From: Orientallactaga sibirica
Lineage: Eukaryota; Chordata; Mammalia; Rodentia; Dipodidae
DNA length: 64,000 nucleotides
NCBI GenBank assembly: GCA_036365145.1
Contig: JAEOAD010000001.1
Coordinates: forward strand, 106,331,001 to 106,395,000
Direction of reading: 5' to 3'
Shown: positions 22,946-34,731 of the stretch, in pieces
Layout: each line of letters starts with the position of its first letter
Position numbering within the stretch: the stretch's first letter is position 1
Program-made: the position numbers and the translations under genes
The notes under the pieces: generated by a model
What the model was told of the DNA's origin: nothing
The model's database searches: none
Seen by the model: only the letters and a program-made list of their open reading frames with translations

Positions 22946-23400
22946 GGGGCTTGAGAAGATGACTTAGTCAGTAAAGTGCAGGCTTGAGGACCTGAGTTCG
23001 GATCTCCAGCACCACATAAAAGCTGGGGTGCAGAAGTGCACACCTGTGGCTAACTAGTCTAGCTGAATCCAGTAAGAGAGCTTATGTAAAATAATAATAA
23101 TAATAATAAGGTGGGGCTGGAAAGATGGCTTAGCACTTAAGGAGCTTGCCTACAAAGCCAAAGGACCCAGGTTTAATTCCCCAGGACCTGTGTAAACCAC
23201 ATGCATAAGGTGGCACATATGTCTGGAGTTTGTTTGCAGTGGCTGGAGGTCTTGGTGTGCCCATTCTCTCTCTCTCTCTCTCTCTCAAGTAAAAAATTAA
23301 TTAATTAATAAGGTGGAGATCAATTGAGAAAGACACCTGACCTTGACCTCTGGCCTGCATACACATGTGCATCCACACACAAATCACACATATATATGCC
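22946..23400 (+). repeat. Old (CA)n-tailed SINE split by a DIP insertion
   Basis: 5' half: 'gaagatgacttagtcagtaa' and 'ctgagttcggatctccagca'. 3' half resumes after the insertion with 'acacctgaccttgacctctg' and a short CA-rich end. The two halves join in the right order. Confidence 0.82.
23115..23306 (+). repeat. DIP-type SINE nested in an older SINE
   Basis: Complete plus-strand copy with a CT run and AATTAATTAA tail. The host word aataaggtgg appears at 23105-23114 and again at 23307-23316, a clean TSD. Confidence 0.95.
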
Positions 23401-23705
23401 AAAAAAAAACAAAAAACAACAAAAAAAAAAACAACTACACACTGAAATATGGTCTTTAAAATAAGAAATGTGGATGGAGTTTCCCTAAAATGAGTCTTCA
23501 TAGACTGGAAGAAGCACACAGTATGTCCTGCTAAGCACATAGTGTGGCCTGCTATCCTTCTAACATTCAAGAAAAATGTCACCTAAGAAATTAACTTAGT
23601 GTTGAAAACTAATGGAAATATGGGAAGGAAATGAATGGTTTACTGGTTGTACTGGGATGATGTGATACCTGGGTATTTTTTTAAATCTTTCCCTAATTTC
23701 CTGTG

Positions 23706-23748
23706 AGATAGATAGATAGATAGATAGATAATTGATTGATAGATAGAT
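23706..23748. repeat. (GATA)n microsatellite
   Basis: Six or seven GATA units, a 'attgattg' break, then two more units. Confidence 0.92.
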
Positions 23749-23979
23749 TTAGTTTTGATTATAAAGCTCTTCTACTTTTTTTTTTTTTTTTTTTAGCAAA
23801 TCAGACACTCAAGCACTCTCTTCATCAATCTAGCATTCATTCTTTCCTCCTTTATTTTCTTCCCCTGGGGTCTTGGTGCAGGTGGTTGGTGCCTGGGCCC
23901 CTCTGACGGCTCCTGGCTTCATGAACCGTCCACTTTCATCCTCCAGAGCAAACTTTCCAAATTAGAAACCTAGTCATTT

Positions 23980-24200
23980 CACATTCCTGCTTAACCTCTT
24001 TCAGCAGCTTTTCACAGCCTTCACGAGACAATATAAATTCCTTTCGATAACACACGGGACCCTTCAGAAGCCCAAATGCCAACCTACCCAAGTGCCAGCC
24101 ACACCTTCCCCAGGATCTCCTCTCCTGGGCAATACTCAGCTACTTGTAGTCTCTCCAGTAATTTATAATTTACTCCTGCCACAGGCCTTCAGTCTGAAAT
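23980..24200 (+). repeat. L2 LINE fragment
   Basis: 'ctcttt cagcagcttttcac' with 'gacaatataaattcc' and the following pyrimidine-rich text track the L2 3' region. No coding capacity. Confidence 0.55.
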
Positions 24201-24462
24201 TCCTCTTACAAGGGCGGCCTAGAAAAGCTGTGCTGCAGTCAGGCCTCTCTGAGACCCAAGCACACCATAGGTCCCCAAGCCACGGAAAAGCTGAAGGCCA
24301 CACAGGTTGTTCTGTTACCCCGCCTCCCCCACCCCTTGATGTCCTGCTACTGTGATGGGACATGATTTCAGAGCGGAGCAGATACACATTGGTGTCTCTC
24401 ACTAGATGACAGGGTTCTGAGAAAGCAGGAACCCAGTTTGGCTCAGAACCAAGCCTCACCAT

Positions 24463-24560
24463 GTACCTCAGGCTGGCCTAGGACTCACGATCCTCCTGCC
24501 TCAGCCTCCCGATTGCAGAATTCTTAGATTATAGACATGAGCCACCATACCAAGCAACGC
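24463..24560 (-). repeat. Old B1/7SL-derived fragment, antisense
   Basis: 'cctcaggctggcctaggact' and 'tcctgcctcagcctcccgat' with a decayed right end. Confidence 0.7.
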
Positions 24561-25324
24561 CTGGCTTCTGTAGTGTCTGAAACAGAGGGAAATCGCAGTC
24601 CATATCCATTGGCTGAATGAACAGAGAAGAATCAAAGGAGTTTAAAATGCGACTTTGGGCCATAATTTAGTTCTATTTAAAACAATAGTACCTAAAAGTA
24701 CCTAAGGAAAAGTCAAATGCCTATTGATTCCTGGATTTCACCGTCAGTACAGACTCTATAAGGTTCTTGATCCTTTTTCTTTTTTTATAAATCCATCTCT
24801 ATAAGACAATATGGATTTTATTTCCATAGTCCGCCCATTCCATATTCTAGACTTTTTATTTCTCATTGCCCACCACCACCTCCTCAACCTCCAGTAAGTA
24901 TCTGAAAGAAACTCTGAAGAAGAAGCCAGAAGAGGGTTGTGGCATCAGAACGAAGCTGCTCTTAGGATGTCAGTGGCAGAGGCGTCTGGGTGGCAGAAAG
25001 GGTATGGACAACGTATTATAGAGTGTATTGCAGTGGTGAAAAATTATGGGATCGATACTGTAGTACAGGAAGTCATGTCTTGGAAAAAGACTTCTCCACA
25101 AAGAAGAATCTGTTGCTGTGAAGGCCTGGCTCAGTCTCTGTGGGTTACAGATCACTGATCTCTTGTCAGAAGATAAGGCAGAGATAAGATGGAGAAACCC
25201 GAGGACAAACTGGTTAGTGCTGTTGCAGAAGGATGACTACCCAATAAGGAAGATGGGAATCCCTAAAACCTAATGGAAGGCCAGGGACAATGAGTTTCCT
25301 AATGCACTGTCAAAGACTATGGAG
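24561..25324. other. Unique non-coding DNA
   Basis: No gene or repeat recognised. AT-rich around 24660-24860. Confidence 0.45.
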
Positions 25325-25545
25325 AGGGCTGGAAAGATGGCTTAGCAGTGAAGGTGCTCGCCTGCAAAGCCAAAGGACCCAGGTTCGGTTCCCCAGGATG
25401 CATGTAAGCCAGATGCACAAGGGGGCGCATGCATCTCAAGTTCATTTACAGTGGCTAGGAGCCCTGGTGTGCCCATTCTCACTCTGTCTATCTCTCTTCT
25501 ATCTCTATCTCTTTTTGCAAATAAATAAATAAAATTTTTTAAAAA
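25325..25545 (+). repeat. DIP-type SINE
   Basis: Head 'gggctggaaagatggctta', B box 'ggttcggttccccagg', body, CT-rich run and (AAAT)n tail. No clean TSD. Confidence 0.93.
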
Positions 25546-25687
25546 ATTGTGGAGATGGGGGCCCGGCCCAGCCATCCACTGACCTTTGAGAACCTGTTTC
25601 CTCAGTGTGAAATGAGGAGGGGATTGAAATAGGTGTCCTGGGAGCCACTGAACTCTCTTCAGAACCTTAATTAAAAGACTTAACCCT

Positions 25688-25912
25688 GGGCTGGAGAGAT
25701 GGCTTAGCAGTTAAGGCGCTCGCCTACAAAGCCAAAGGACCCAGGTTCCATTCCCCAGGACCCATGTAAGCCACATGCACAATGGGGTGCACGCATCTGG
25801 AGTTCTTTTACAGTGGCTGGAGGCCCTGGAGGGCCCATTCTCATTCTCTCTCTCTCTCTCTAATAAATGAATATATCAAAATAAAATTTCAAAAGATATA
25901 TTTAAAAAAAAA
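25688..25912 (+). repeat. DIP-type SINE
   Basis: Intact head and body with an A-rich tail. Flanks show an approximate duplication, aaaagacttaaccc and aaaagatttagtccc. Confidence 0.94.
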
Positions 25913-25984
25913 AGATTTAGTCCCTATCTAAAGCTAAGAACACAGGCCATGGAGAGAGGACTGAGTGTAATTCTCTTGCTCTCT

Positions 25985-26080
25985 GTAGCTTCCATATGGC
26001 TATGTATTCCTGGTCAGGGCTCTTAAGCTCTGAGACCTTCCGTTTTATAATCTGAAAAATGCGGCATATAAAATGGAACT
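25985..26080 (+). repeat. MIR fragment
   Basis: 'ttaagctctgagaccttccg' then 'ttataatctgaaaaatgcgg' follow the MIR core and 3' side. Confidence 0.5.
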
Positions 26081-26234
26081 TCCAGAGCTGCCAGGCGGAA
26101 TCGAATGCAGCACCTGCATAGAGGGGAGCTCTGACTATTACTGGGTGTCCAGACCACGTGGCACAATGGTAGTTAAGAGAATATACCCACTTAACTTCAC
26201 AAAGGGGAGGCCAGTGTTCCACCCTTGCCCTCCC

Positions 26235-26400
26235 ACCTGATTTCAGATCGCAGCTCTGCTGGTGACCTTGGGCAAGCTACTCACTTTCTCTGAGCTTCTG
26301 TTTCTTCCTGTGGCAGATGGAAACAATGGCTGGACCTGTCTCAAAGGGTGGCGGAGGGTTACATAACAGTAATGTCAAAAGTGAATTTAAGAAAAAATGC
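26235..26400 (+). repeat. MIR SINE
   Basis: 'cagctctgctggtgacc', 'ttgggcaagctactcacttt' and 'ctgagcttctgtttcttcc' are MIR core landmarks in order, followed by a plausible 'aaagggtggcggagggttac'. Confidence 0.75.
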
Positions 26401-26964
26401 TTACAAATTGGCAGGCAACATTTTTGCCCATTTTTTTTCTCCTTAAACCAAGTCCTCTGGACCAGGGGTCCCTCCGCTTTAGCTCCTTCCCATCCTTCCA
26501 AAGGGATGAAAACAAAAAGAAAGCAAAGTCCCACTGATAGGGGAAGGGCCCAAGGTGACCTTGGAACCACCCAATGGGAGAGCTGGCCTGGAACTCATCT
26601 GCCCTGGGTGCCCACTGGTTCACCCTGCTTCACCTCCCTCCATTTCCGAAGCTTAAAATAGCCTGAACCGGTGTGGCCACATTTCAGAGTGCCACTCCAA
26701 GAGAGCCCCTAGGGTGTTTTCAAAGCTGGCTCTGAGCTCCCCATCAGCCAGGCTCTGGCCCTGAGTTATTCATACACACCCAGGCTCCACCAGGTCTGTC
26801 GGGAAAATGTGTTCTGAGTGCTTTTCGGCTAAGGCCCATTGTGCAAGCAGCTGTGCTTGCTAGGTGACCAATCAGCCCCTGTGCCATTCAGGGGGCACTG
26901 CTGGCCAGGGGCCCACAGGTTCTACGTGGAGATCCAGGACCTAGGGCTGCATGATGGGAAAAAG
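26401..26964. other. Unique non-coding DNA
   Basis: No gene or repeat recognised with confidence. Confidence 0.4.
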
Positions 26965-27055
26965 CTTAACCTAGGAGTCAGATGGCTGGAGTTCAAGACC
27001 CACCTCCACCTTTGCTTCCCTCTCACCTTCCACCTCTCCTCTCAGGGCTTTTAAG
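26965..27055 (+). repeat. Possible MIR fragment
   Basis: 'ttaacctaggagtcagatgg' and 'gagttcaagacccacctcca' resemble the 5' half of MIR. Confidence 0.4.
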
Positions 27056-27619
27056 AGGCATCATCAAGACAAGGTCCCTATAGTCTCTCATACTGCCACT
27101 GTTCTCAGCTACTCTCTACAGCCCTGTGCTTGGGTCTTCTAGGAGTCAAGGCCAACTCATGGTCAAACATAGCAGAGAATGGAAAGGGCTTCTCTTCCCT
27201 TCGTTGACCAAGCCAATGTCATCGTATGACTCTTGTCACTCGAGCTGAGCTATGTGTCCATCTAGCGTGATGGACATGGTGAACCAGTACCAGAGCCCAC
27301 GCAGGCCTCCTGTTTTAGGGGTTTCTGGGAGCGGCTGAGGTGTCAGGATGAAAGTTACACTGCCGGCCTTCTTCTCAGCTAGGGTCTGTCCCTACCTATC
27401 GAAGGCTCTGGAATGAGGGTTGAGAGTCAGTAGCAAGGGGAGAGCATTTTCTTGTTGCTTGGCTGTTGCCCTGACAGTACTTTCACTTCCAGACCAGCTC
27501 CACACGTGTCCAGATGCTTCAGAACTCTTGAACGCAGCAGTTCCCGTAGGGGCACCTCACTCCCCACTCTCCTGCTTGATCCCTGGAAAGCAATGGACAA
27601 CTTTCCCAGAAACCCACTG

Positions 27620-27960
27620 GACTAATGACTTTTCTTATTGCCGTGACAAATGCCTGGTAAGCAGTTTAAAGAAGAGCTTAGTTTGGTTCGCGGTTGGAGA
27701 GGGTGGTCCATCACGGCGGAGGCAACTGGTCACGTTGCATCTTCGGTCGGGAAGGAGAGAGCAACGAATGCCGCCATTCAGCTAGCTCTCTGCTTTTTAT
27801 TCAGTCCGAGAACCCAGCCCGTGGAATGTTGCCACCCCCACAGCTAAAGTGGGTCTTCCCACTTAAGTAACTAAATCTAGAAAGTCCCTCGTTGATATGT
27901 TTAGGGGTGTTTCCATGGTGATGCTAAATCCTGTCAAGTTGGCAATATTAACCATCACAT
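27620..27960 (+). repeat. Rodent medium-reiteration repeat
   Basis: Runs from 'ttcttattgccgtgacaaat' to 'tgtcaagttggcaatatt' and 'aaccatcaca', the layout of a familiar rodent interspersed repeat. Unlike its neighbours it keeps many CpG sites (27690-27790). I do not have a safe library name. Confidence 0.6.
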
Positions 27961-28216
27961 CTATCCCTAGCCAGCTCCTTCGGGCCTTCCAGGAAGCTCA
28001 TGGGTACCCACTGCCCTGCATCGAGCACCTTCCTCCTTAGACATTGCTGGAGCTGCTCCTGCATCCCAGTCCCCAGCTAACATCCCCGAATGCATTGCTC
28101 GAGCCAGAGGGAGAGGACCTGCTGATTGCCTAGACCCGCTCACACACACCAACTACCCGTAGCCCATGATCTGTTTAGCCATCTCTACCAAATGACGCAT
28201 ATTAAGAAAGAGAATC

Positions 28217-28416
28217 GGGCCTGGAGAGATTGCTTAGTGGTTAAGGTGCTTGCCTGCAAAGCCAAAGGACCCAGGTTCGATTCCCGAGGCCCATGTAAAC
28301 CTGATGCACAAAGTAGCACATGCTTCTAGAGTTCATTTGCAGTGGCTAGAGACCCAGGTATGCCCATTCTCTCTCCCTTATCTGTCTCTCTGTCTGTCAA
28401 ATAAATAAATAGAAAC
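28217..28416 (+). repeat. DIP-type SINE, first of a same-strand series
   Basis: Head 'gcctggagagattgcttag', B box 'ggttcgattcccgagg' and a CT/TCTG run before the tail. Preceded by aagaaagagaat, a word that recurs between the following copies. Confidence 0.94.
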
Positions 28417-28419
28417 AAT

Positions 28420-28576
28420 TTTTTTTGTTGTTGTTTTTTTGAGGTAGGGTCTCACTCTAGTTCAGGCTGACCTGGAATTCACTATGTAGTCTCAGGGTGG
28501 CCTCAAACTCACAGCGATCCTCCTATCTCTGCCTCCTGAGCTCTGGGAATAAAGGGGTGCACCACCACGCCCAGCT
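28420..28576 (-). repeat. B1 SINE, antisense
   Basis: Full-length antisense B1. Its T-rich tail abuts the A-rich tail of the preceding DIP copy. Confidence 0.94.
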
Positions 28577-28605
28577 GAAAAAAAATTGTTTTCAAAGAAA
28601 GAACA

Positions 28606-28834
28606 GGGACTGGAGAGGTGGCTTAGCGGTTAAGGCACCTGCCTGCAAAGCCTAAGAATGCCCGTTTGAATATCCAGGTCCCACTTTTAGCAGATGCAAA
28701 ACTGATGCAAGGGCACAATATTGCACATACACACAAGGGGTGCACGGGTCTGGAGTTCATTCACAGCAGCTGAGAGGCCCTGGTGCACCCATTCTCTCTT
28801 AGTGTCTCTCTCTCAAATTAAAAAAAAAGAAAGA
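28606..28834 (+). repeat. DIP-type SINE, long subfamily
   Basis: Head 'ggactggagaggtggctta'. Contains the extra block 'gatgcaagggcacaatattg' before 'cacaaggggtgcacg'. A-rich tail. Confidence 0.92.
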
Positions 28835-28847
28835 GAAAGAGAATAGG

Positions 28848-29020
28848 GGGCTGGAGATATGGCTCAACGGTTAAGACCTTTGCCTGCAAAGTCTAAGGAT
28901 CCAGGTTCAATTTCCTAGGACCCAAGTAAAGCCAGATACACTAGGTGGTACATGTGTCTGGAGTTTGTTTGCAGTGGCTAGAGGCCCTGGTATGCCCATT
29001 CTCTCTCTCTCTCTCTCAAA

Positions 29021-29063
<43 letters not shown>

Positions 29064-29066
29064 AGT
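28848..29066 (+). repeat. DIP-type SINE with (AAAT)n tail
   Basis: Short-form body. The tail has grown into about a dozen AAAT units (29018-29063). Confidence 0.94.
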
Positions 29067-29084
29067 ATTTTAAAGAGAAAGAGA

Positions 29085-29348
29085 GTTGGACAGATGGCTT
29101 AGCGGTTAAGGTGCCTGCCTGCCAAGCCTAAGAACATCTGTTCAATTCTCCAGGTCCCATGTTTAGTCAGACATAAAGTGACACAAGCATGCAATGCAGC
29201 ACTTGCCCACAAGGGGGTGCATGCATCTGGAATTCATTCACAGCTTCTGAGAGGCCACTGGTGTGCCCATTCTCTCTCTCTCTGCCTCTTCCTCTCCGTT
29301 TCTGTCTCTCTCTCTTTCTCTGTGTCTCTCTCAAATAATAAAAAGAAA
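29085..29348 (+). repeat. DIP-type SINE, long subfamily
   Basis: Head 'gttggacagatggcttag', the extra block 'gcaatgcagcacttgcccac' and a long CT/GT run before the tail. Ends in aaagaaagagaat. Confidence 0.92.
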
Positions 29349-29825
29349 GAGAATAGGAATTTCTTGAAATGACCATTGCCTTAGTCACTAAATTACTATG
29401 ATGAAAGGAAATGAGGGACAGAGATTGGGCAATCTAAAGCACAAAATTTCCCCCACTCATCCAAAGTCAGACCCCAGAAAAAGGACCCCTTGAAGATGGG
29501 TAAGTGGAATTGCAGAAGATGTCCCTTTCCAGCCAGGTCCAAAGAAGCAGCAGGCACAGCGGTGCCACAGCCAGGTCTCCAAATCCCTCTTGCTTCATGT
29601 GTCCATCTCTGGCTTTGTGGGTGGGCAGAGCTCACCTCACCCAGGTTGTCCCTTATGTAATAGCTGACCATGATGAGAATACAGAAGTCCAAATACAAAA
29701 GTTCTGATTCTGAAGTCAGAGTTTCCCTATAGGGTCAGTGAGGTGAGATTGGCTGGAGGCTGGGGCATGGTCAGGATTCAGACCTTTACTTGGCATCTTC
29801 TCCTTCTTGTCTTGTTCCTTTAGTA
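29349..29825. other. Unique non-coding DNA
   Basis: No gene or safely named repeat. Confidence 0.4.
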
Positions 29826-29837
29826 CCTAGAGGATTT

Positions 29838-30178
<341 letters not shown>

Positions 30179-30194
30179 CCTAGAGGATTTTCTA

Positions 30195-30280
30195 GGCAGA
30201 AAAGGAGAAAGAAGAAGGTAAGGAAGAGAGAGGGGGAGAGAAAGTTAAGGCAGAAGAGAGAGGAGGAGGAAGAAGGAAAA
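30195..30280. repeat. Purine-rich (GA/GGA) tract
   Basis: Almost only A and G on the plus strand, with a few T breaks. Confidence 0.8.
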
Positions 30281-30313
30281 ATAGCAGTAGCTAATTGGTT
30301 ACCAGAGGTATCT

Positions 30314-30518
30314 ATTTATTTTTCAAAATTTTATTTATTTATTTGAAAGGAAAGAAGCAGGGAGAAAATGAGCATTCTAGGACCTCCAGCCACTGCAAAC
30401 AAACTCCAGACGTATGCACCACCTTGTGCATCTGGCTTGTGTGGGTCTTGGGGAATCCAACTGAGGTCCTTTGGCTTTGCAGACAAACACTTTAACTGAT
30501 AAGCCATCTCTCCAGCCC
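30314..30518 (-). repeat. DIP-type SINE
   Basis: Reverse copy. TSD cagaggtatc on both sides (about 30303-30312 and 30519-30528). Confidence 0.94.
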
Positions 30519-30590
30519 CAGAGGTATCCTTTTAAACTCTAAGCTCCTAAATAAATAGTTAAAGACTGGACTGCTTCCCAGTGATTTATT

Positions 30591-30808
30591 TATTTTTTTA
30601 AGACAAGGTCTCATGTGGCTTAGGCTGGCCTAGAACTCACTACGTAGCCAAAGATGAGCATAAATGTTGGATCCTCCTGCCTTTGCCTGCCCCGCGCTGG
30701 CCTTACAGTCCTGCATCACCACACACTGTCTTATGCGGTGCTGGGGATCAAACCCAGGGTCTCATTGATGCCATGTAAGCACTCTACCTACTGAGCTGTA
30801 GCTCTGGT
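30591..30808 (-). repeat. B4-type SINE (ID-B1 fusion), antisense
   Basis: Left half is antisense B1 ('ggctggcctagaactcacta', 'gatcctcctgcctttgcc'). Right half is antisense ID ('ggtgctggggatcaaaccc', 'gcactctacctactgagctg'). This order defines B4. Confidence 0.8.
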
Positions 30809-31053
30809 GGAGAGGAGCCCCTGGAAATCCAATGAGGATCCTGGGGGAGGGGGGACACAAGAAGAAGAAGAAGAAGCAAGCCATGAGGGTGGCTGGCCAG
30901 ATAGAGTGAAGGACAGACAGAAAGGCTCTTCTGGACTCTGATGATTGTCGCATGGGTCCAAGCAGCTCCCAGGTTGTCATCGCCTGCAGGAGGGCTGCTA
31001 TGCAGTTATTCGGCTCTGTATTTGAAGGCTCAATTCTATTCATAGAAATAACT

Positions 31054-31323
31054 GGTCAGGACTGGAGAGATGTTCAGCAATCGACAGTACTTCCTGCACA
31101 AGCACGAGGATCTGAGATTGCTGAGTTCTAGTCCCCAGGACCCACATGGCCATGCATGGCTGTAACCCCAGTCCTGTGGGGAGCAGAAAACAAAGAATTG
31201 CTGGGGCTTGTGAAAACAGAGAGCTCTGGAATTAGTAGGTGATCAATGCAGGAGGACACCTGACATTCTCCTCTGGCCTCTACACAGGCACTGTGGTCCA
31301 CAAATAGACACCCACGTGCGCGT

Positions 31324-31363
<40 letters not shown>
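31054..31363 (+). repeat. Old tRNA-derived SINE with (CA)n tail
   Basis: 'gactggagagatgttcagca', 'gttctagtccccaggaccca', 'gaattgctggggcttgtg' and 'gacattctcctctggcctct' lead to 20 CA units (31324-31363). The best preserved copy of this family here. Confidence 0.85.
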
Positions 31364-31364
<1 letters not shown>

Positions 31365-31410
31365 ACGCCACGCCACACCTACTATACATATGCACATGCA
31401 AACAATTTTA

Positions 31411-31659
31411 TTTATTTATTTTTATTATTTTATTTATTTTTGGAGAGAGACACAGAGAGAGACAGACAGAGATGGGTGCGCCAGCAGTCTCTCAGCTGCT
31501 GTGAACAAACTCCAGATGTGTGCACCCCCTTGTGGGCAAGTGCGGCATTGCGCCCTTGAGTCATTTTGCATCTGGCTAAACGTAGGACCTGGAGATTGGA
31601 ACCAGCGTTCTTAGGCTTAGTAGGCAGGCGCCTTAACTGCTAAGCCATCTCTCCAGCCC
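31411..31659 (-). repeat. DIP-type SINE, long subfamily
   Basis: Contains the long-form block ('gtgcggcattgcgcccttga'). A perfect 16-bp TSD, catgcaaacaatttta, flanks it (31395-31410 and 31660-31675). Confidence 0.96.
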
Positions 31660-31675
31660 CATGCAAACAATTTTA

Positions 31676-32606
31676 AAAAAAGAAATGAGAGGGTAATAGG
31701 AGCAACTTTACTAAGTGCTCTCATTTTTCTCAAAAATAAGCAAATTCATTTCTCTACACGCAGATACAGAAAAGCTTAAGGCTGACCTTACAGTGTCCAG
31801 AAACAATTCCTGGCTCTAGCCAAGATGAACATTAGGAATTTCCTTCTTAAGCAGCAGCTTGGACTGTCTCAGACCCAGGCAATCCATGGCCTTGCCCACT
31901 CCTACCAGGAGGAATTATTATTTGCAAGATGGTAATGTTGCAAGAAAAACCTCTGTTTGCCAAATTGGAGGGCTGGGTAATTACAATCCCAGGATGTCTC
32001 GTAGGTGGTTTCTTCAAAGGGCTTCATTTATTTGCTGCTTAATGTAGAAGAAACCTCATTTCTGCAGTTTTTTTTTTTTTTTTTCCCTCCCAGGGAGGCC
32101 AAGAGCTTGGTACAGCTAATGGACTACATATCATTGACTTTAATGTAGTTCCAGGCAACTTAATGCTAAAGCAATTTGATGATTTGATATTATGAAAAGC
32201 CTCTATTTTCTTGAGAATAGAAGATTAACCACTTGGGTGTCCATTCAGAAAACAATGTAGCTACTGAATGGTATTTGTTTCTAGAGGAAGGGAAGGTAAA
32301 GAGGAAAGGATGGAGGAAGGCAGGAAGGGAGGGAAGTAGGACGGAACGGAGGGAGAGGGAGGGATGAAGGGAAGGGATGTTTGTATGTGTTGGTAACTTT
32401 TCACCACTGGCTATCAAACTCTGTAAAGTAAGCCTATGATCTGGGCCACATGAAAAAATTTAAGTTTGTAGTAATCAACTAAAAAGGTTAAAAAAAAAAA
32501 AGAGATGAAACTACTTTAACAACATATTTATTTCACCAAATATAACCTAGTTTCACCTAGTATACTTGAGATGAAATTGTAATATGTGTTCAACATAAAA
32601 ACTCTT
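31676..32606. other. Unique DNA with purine-rich stretch
   Basis: No gene seen. T run at 32070-32085. Positions 32282-32375 are a G/A-rich tract of GGA-type units. Confidence 0.5.
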
Positions 32607-32820
32607 GGGCCAGAGAGATGGCTTACTGGTTAAAGTGCTTGGCTGCAAAGCAAAAGGACCAAAGTTTGATTCCCCAGGACCTGTGTAAGATGCACAAGGT
32701 AGCACATGCATCTGGAGTTCATTTGCAGTGGCTAGAAGCCCTGGCATGCCCATTCTCTCTCTTCCTCTCTCTTTATCTCTCTCTCTCTCTCTCTAATAAA
32801 TAAATAAAAATAAAATATTG
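32607..32820 (+). repeat. DIP-type SINE
   Basis: Head 'gggccagagagatggctta', B-box region 'agtttgattccccagg', CT-rich run and AAATA tail. Confidence 0.94.
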
Positions 32821-33035
32821 AAAAAACAGTTTTTTTAAAAAAATCTTAAAATCTATTACATTCTTTCCCCTATAAGTCTTCAAAATTGTCATAGTTCAAT
32901 GTACTGTGGGCACTTGAAGCACAATCCACCTGGATCTGGTCACAATTCACAGGATCCGCCACCGCAAGGCGGTTACTACATCGTTCTGCACAGAGCTTGT
33001 CTCTGTCTATGCCACATGATTAAAACTCATTTTCA

Positions 33036-33412
33036 CGGCTGGGAGATGCATCAGTGGGTAAGCCTAAGGACCTGAGTTTAATCCACACCATGTATATAAC
33101 AAACCCGGCATGGCTGTGTATTCCTGTCACCGCAGCACTGAGGGAGACTGAGACAGGGGGATTGCTGGGGCTTCCTGGTCTGGTAGTCTAACAGAAAAAC
33201 GGAGAGCTCTGTCTCTGTGAAAGAAGGCAAAAGAGCAACGTGGAAGACTCTCAATGTCCCCCTTTGGCCTCCACATACCTGTGCACACATATTTGCATAC
33301 ATTGCACACAATGAACATTCTATATATGCACCACAATGAACATACTACATACACACACACGCGCGCTCGCGTGTGCTACAGTGAACATACTACACACACA
33401 CATACACCAGAA
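33036..33412 (+). repeat. Old (CA)n-tailed tRNA-derived SINE
   Basis: 'ctgggagatgcatcagtggg', 'ggacctgagtttaatccaca', 'ggattgctggggcttcctgg' and 'gtccccctttggcctccaca', then an irregular CA tail with a CG-containing patch at 33359-33372. Confidence 0.8.
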
Positions 33413-33561
33413 AAAAAAATAAAGAAACTCCTCCTTTTTGGAAGAGCACTTGGAATCCCCAGATGGGCTCTTCTCACACCCAAGCCTCCTTCCCATTTCC
33501 TTGCTGCCTTTGTAACATAAGTGACAAGGTCTCCTCCCTTGATTTTCAAAACCTGACTTCA

Positions 33562-33777
33562 GTGCTGGAGATGGCAGTTAAGGCTTTTGACTGCAAAGCT
33601 TAATGACCTGAGTTCGATTCCCCAGAACCCACGGAAAGGTGTATGTACAAAGCAGCACATGTGTCTTGAGTTCATTTTTGGCCCTTGGAGACCCTGCCAC
33701 TTGTGCTCACTCTCTCTTTCCTCTCTCTTCTCTCTCTTTCTCTCTCCTTGCTTAAAAATAAATAGAAATATATTTGT
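33562..33777 (+). repeat. DIP-type SINE, diverged
   Basis: Shortened head, B box 'gagttcgattccccagaacc', long CT run and AAATA tail. Imperfect TSD caaaacctgactt and caaaaccctgactt. Confidence 0.9.
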
Positions 33778-34039
33778 CAAAACCCTGACTTTACAGCTCC
33801 TATTGCCCTCACTGCTGAAATCAGTGCTCTTGCCTCCCTCCCTACCTAAGATTTCTCTTGTCCTTTCTCTGCCCCCAACCCAGGCTCCCAACCTGACCCC
33901 CGACTCCTCATTGCCAGTAGCACCTTCACAGTTGCCTGGCATCTTACCAGCTCCTTTGAAAAACGTTCCAGACCAACCCTATTTTCTCCTTTCATGAATG
34001 CCAGCTCTCTTCCCTGACATCTGGGTATGGTCCATGTCC

Positions 34040-34370
34040 CATCACCAGTGGGCATGTACTTAATGACCCCACTATGTGCCAGCTGTCAGAGCATAGCAGT
34101 GGACAAATTCCCTACATGACGTGTTGCAAAGCCATGTTCACGGTGGAGAAAAATGCAGCACTATCAGGAGAAAGGGAAGGGCAGGACTCGCCAAGATAGT
34201 GTCAGTAAGGAGGGGACGCTGCAAACACTTGAGACCTGTGAGCCAAGGGAACTGGTCCATAAACGTCAAGGTGGAATCTGTCCAGTGTCTTAGGTCTGCA
34301 GGAACCACTGTGGCTGGGATGGAGTGGAAAGAAGGAGTGGGAGAGAGCAGAAGAAGGTCACGGAGCTGAG
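34040..34370 (-). repeat. L2 LINE 3' region, antisense
   Basis: 'ccccactatgtgccagctgt', 'agcatagcagtggacaaatt' and later 'tgtggctgggatggagtgg' follow antisense L2 landmarks in order. The 82- and 91-codon frames here are repeat-derived. Confidence 0.6.
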
Positions 34371-34731
34371 GGCTTTGGTTCCCCATGTCCAGTTTACCCA
34401 GCCCCTCAACCACTCCTGCCTTGGTAGGTGACTAAAGCATAAGAGTCCCCAGCACTGTCTAAAGAAGCTTCAAAGCCTCAGAGGACTCTTGGACCCCCTC
34501 CATCATCAGCCATCCCACGCCCATGGCTGCACCTCCGAGGGTCCTTGCAATTCTCTTTGCCTGCCTTATCATCCCCCTAATCCTAATTGGTCCTCCACCT
34601 GGGGTATATTGGGTCCCTTCCTGTTTCAGGGCTTATACCCAGTACCTTCTGTGAAGATCTCCTTCAGACAATTGTCACCCACCGTCAAATGGGCAGTGTC
34701 TGTTCTGTCATTAGCACGGAAACAATTTAGT

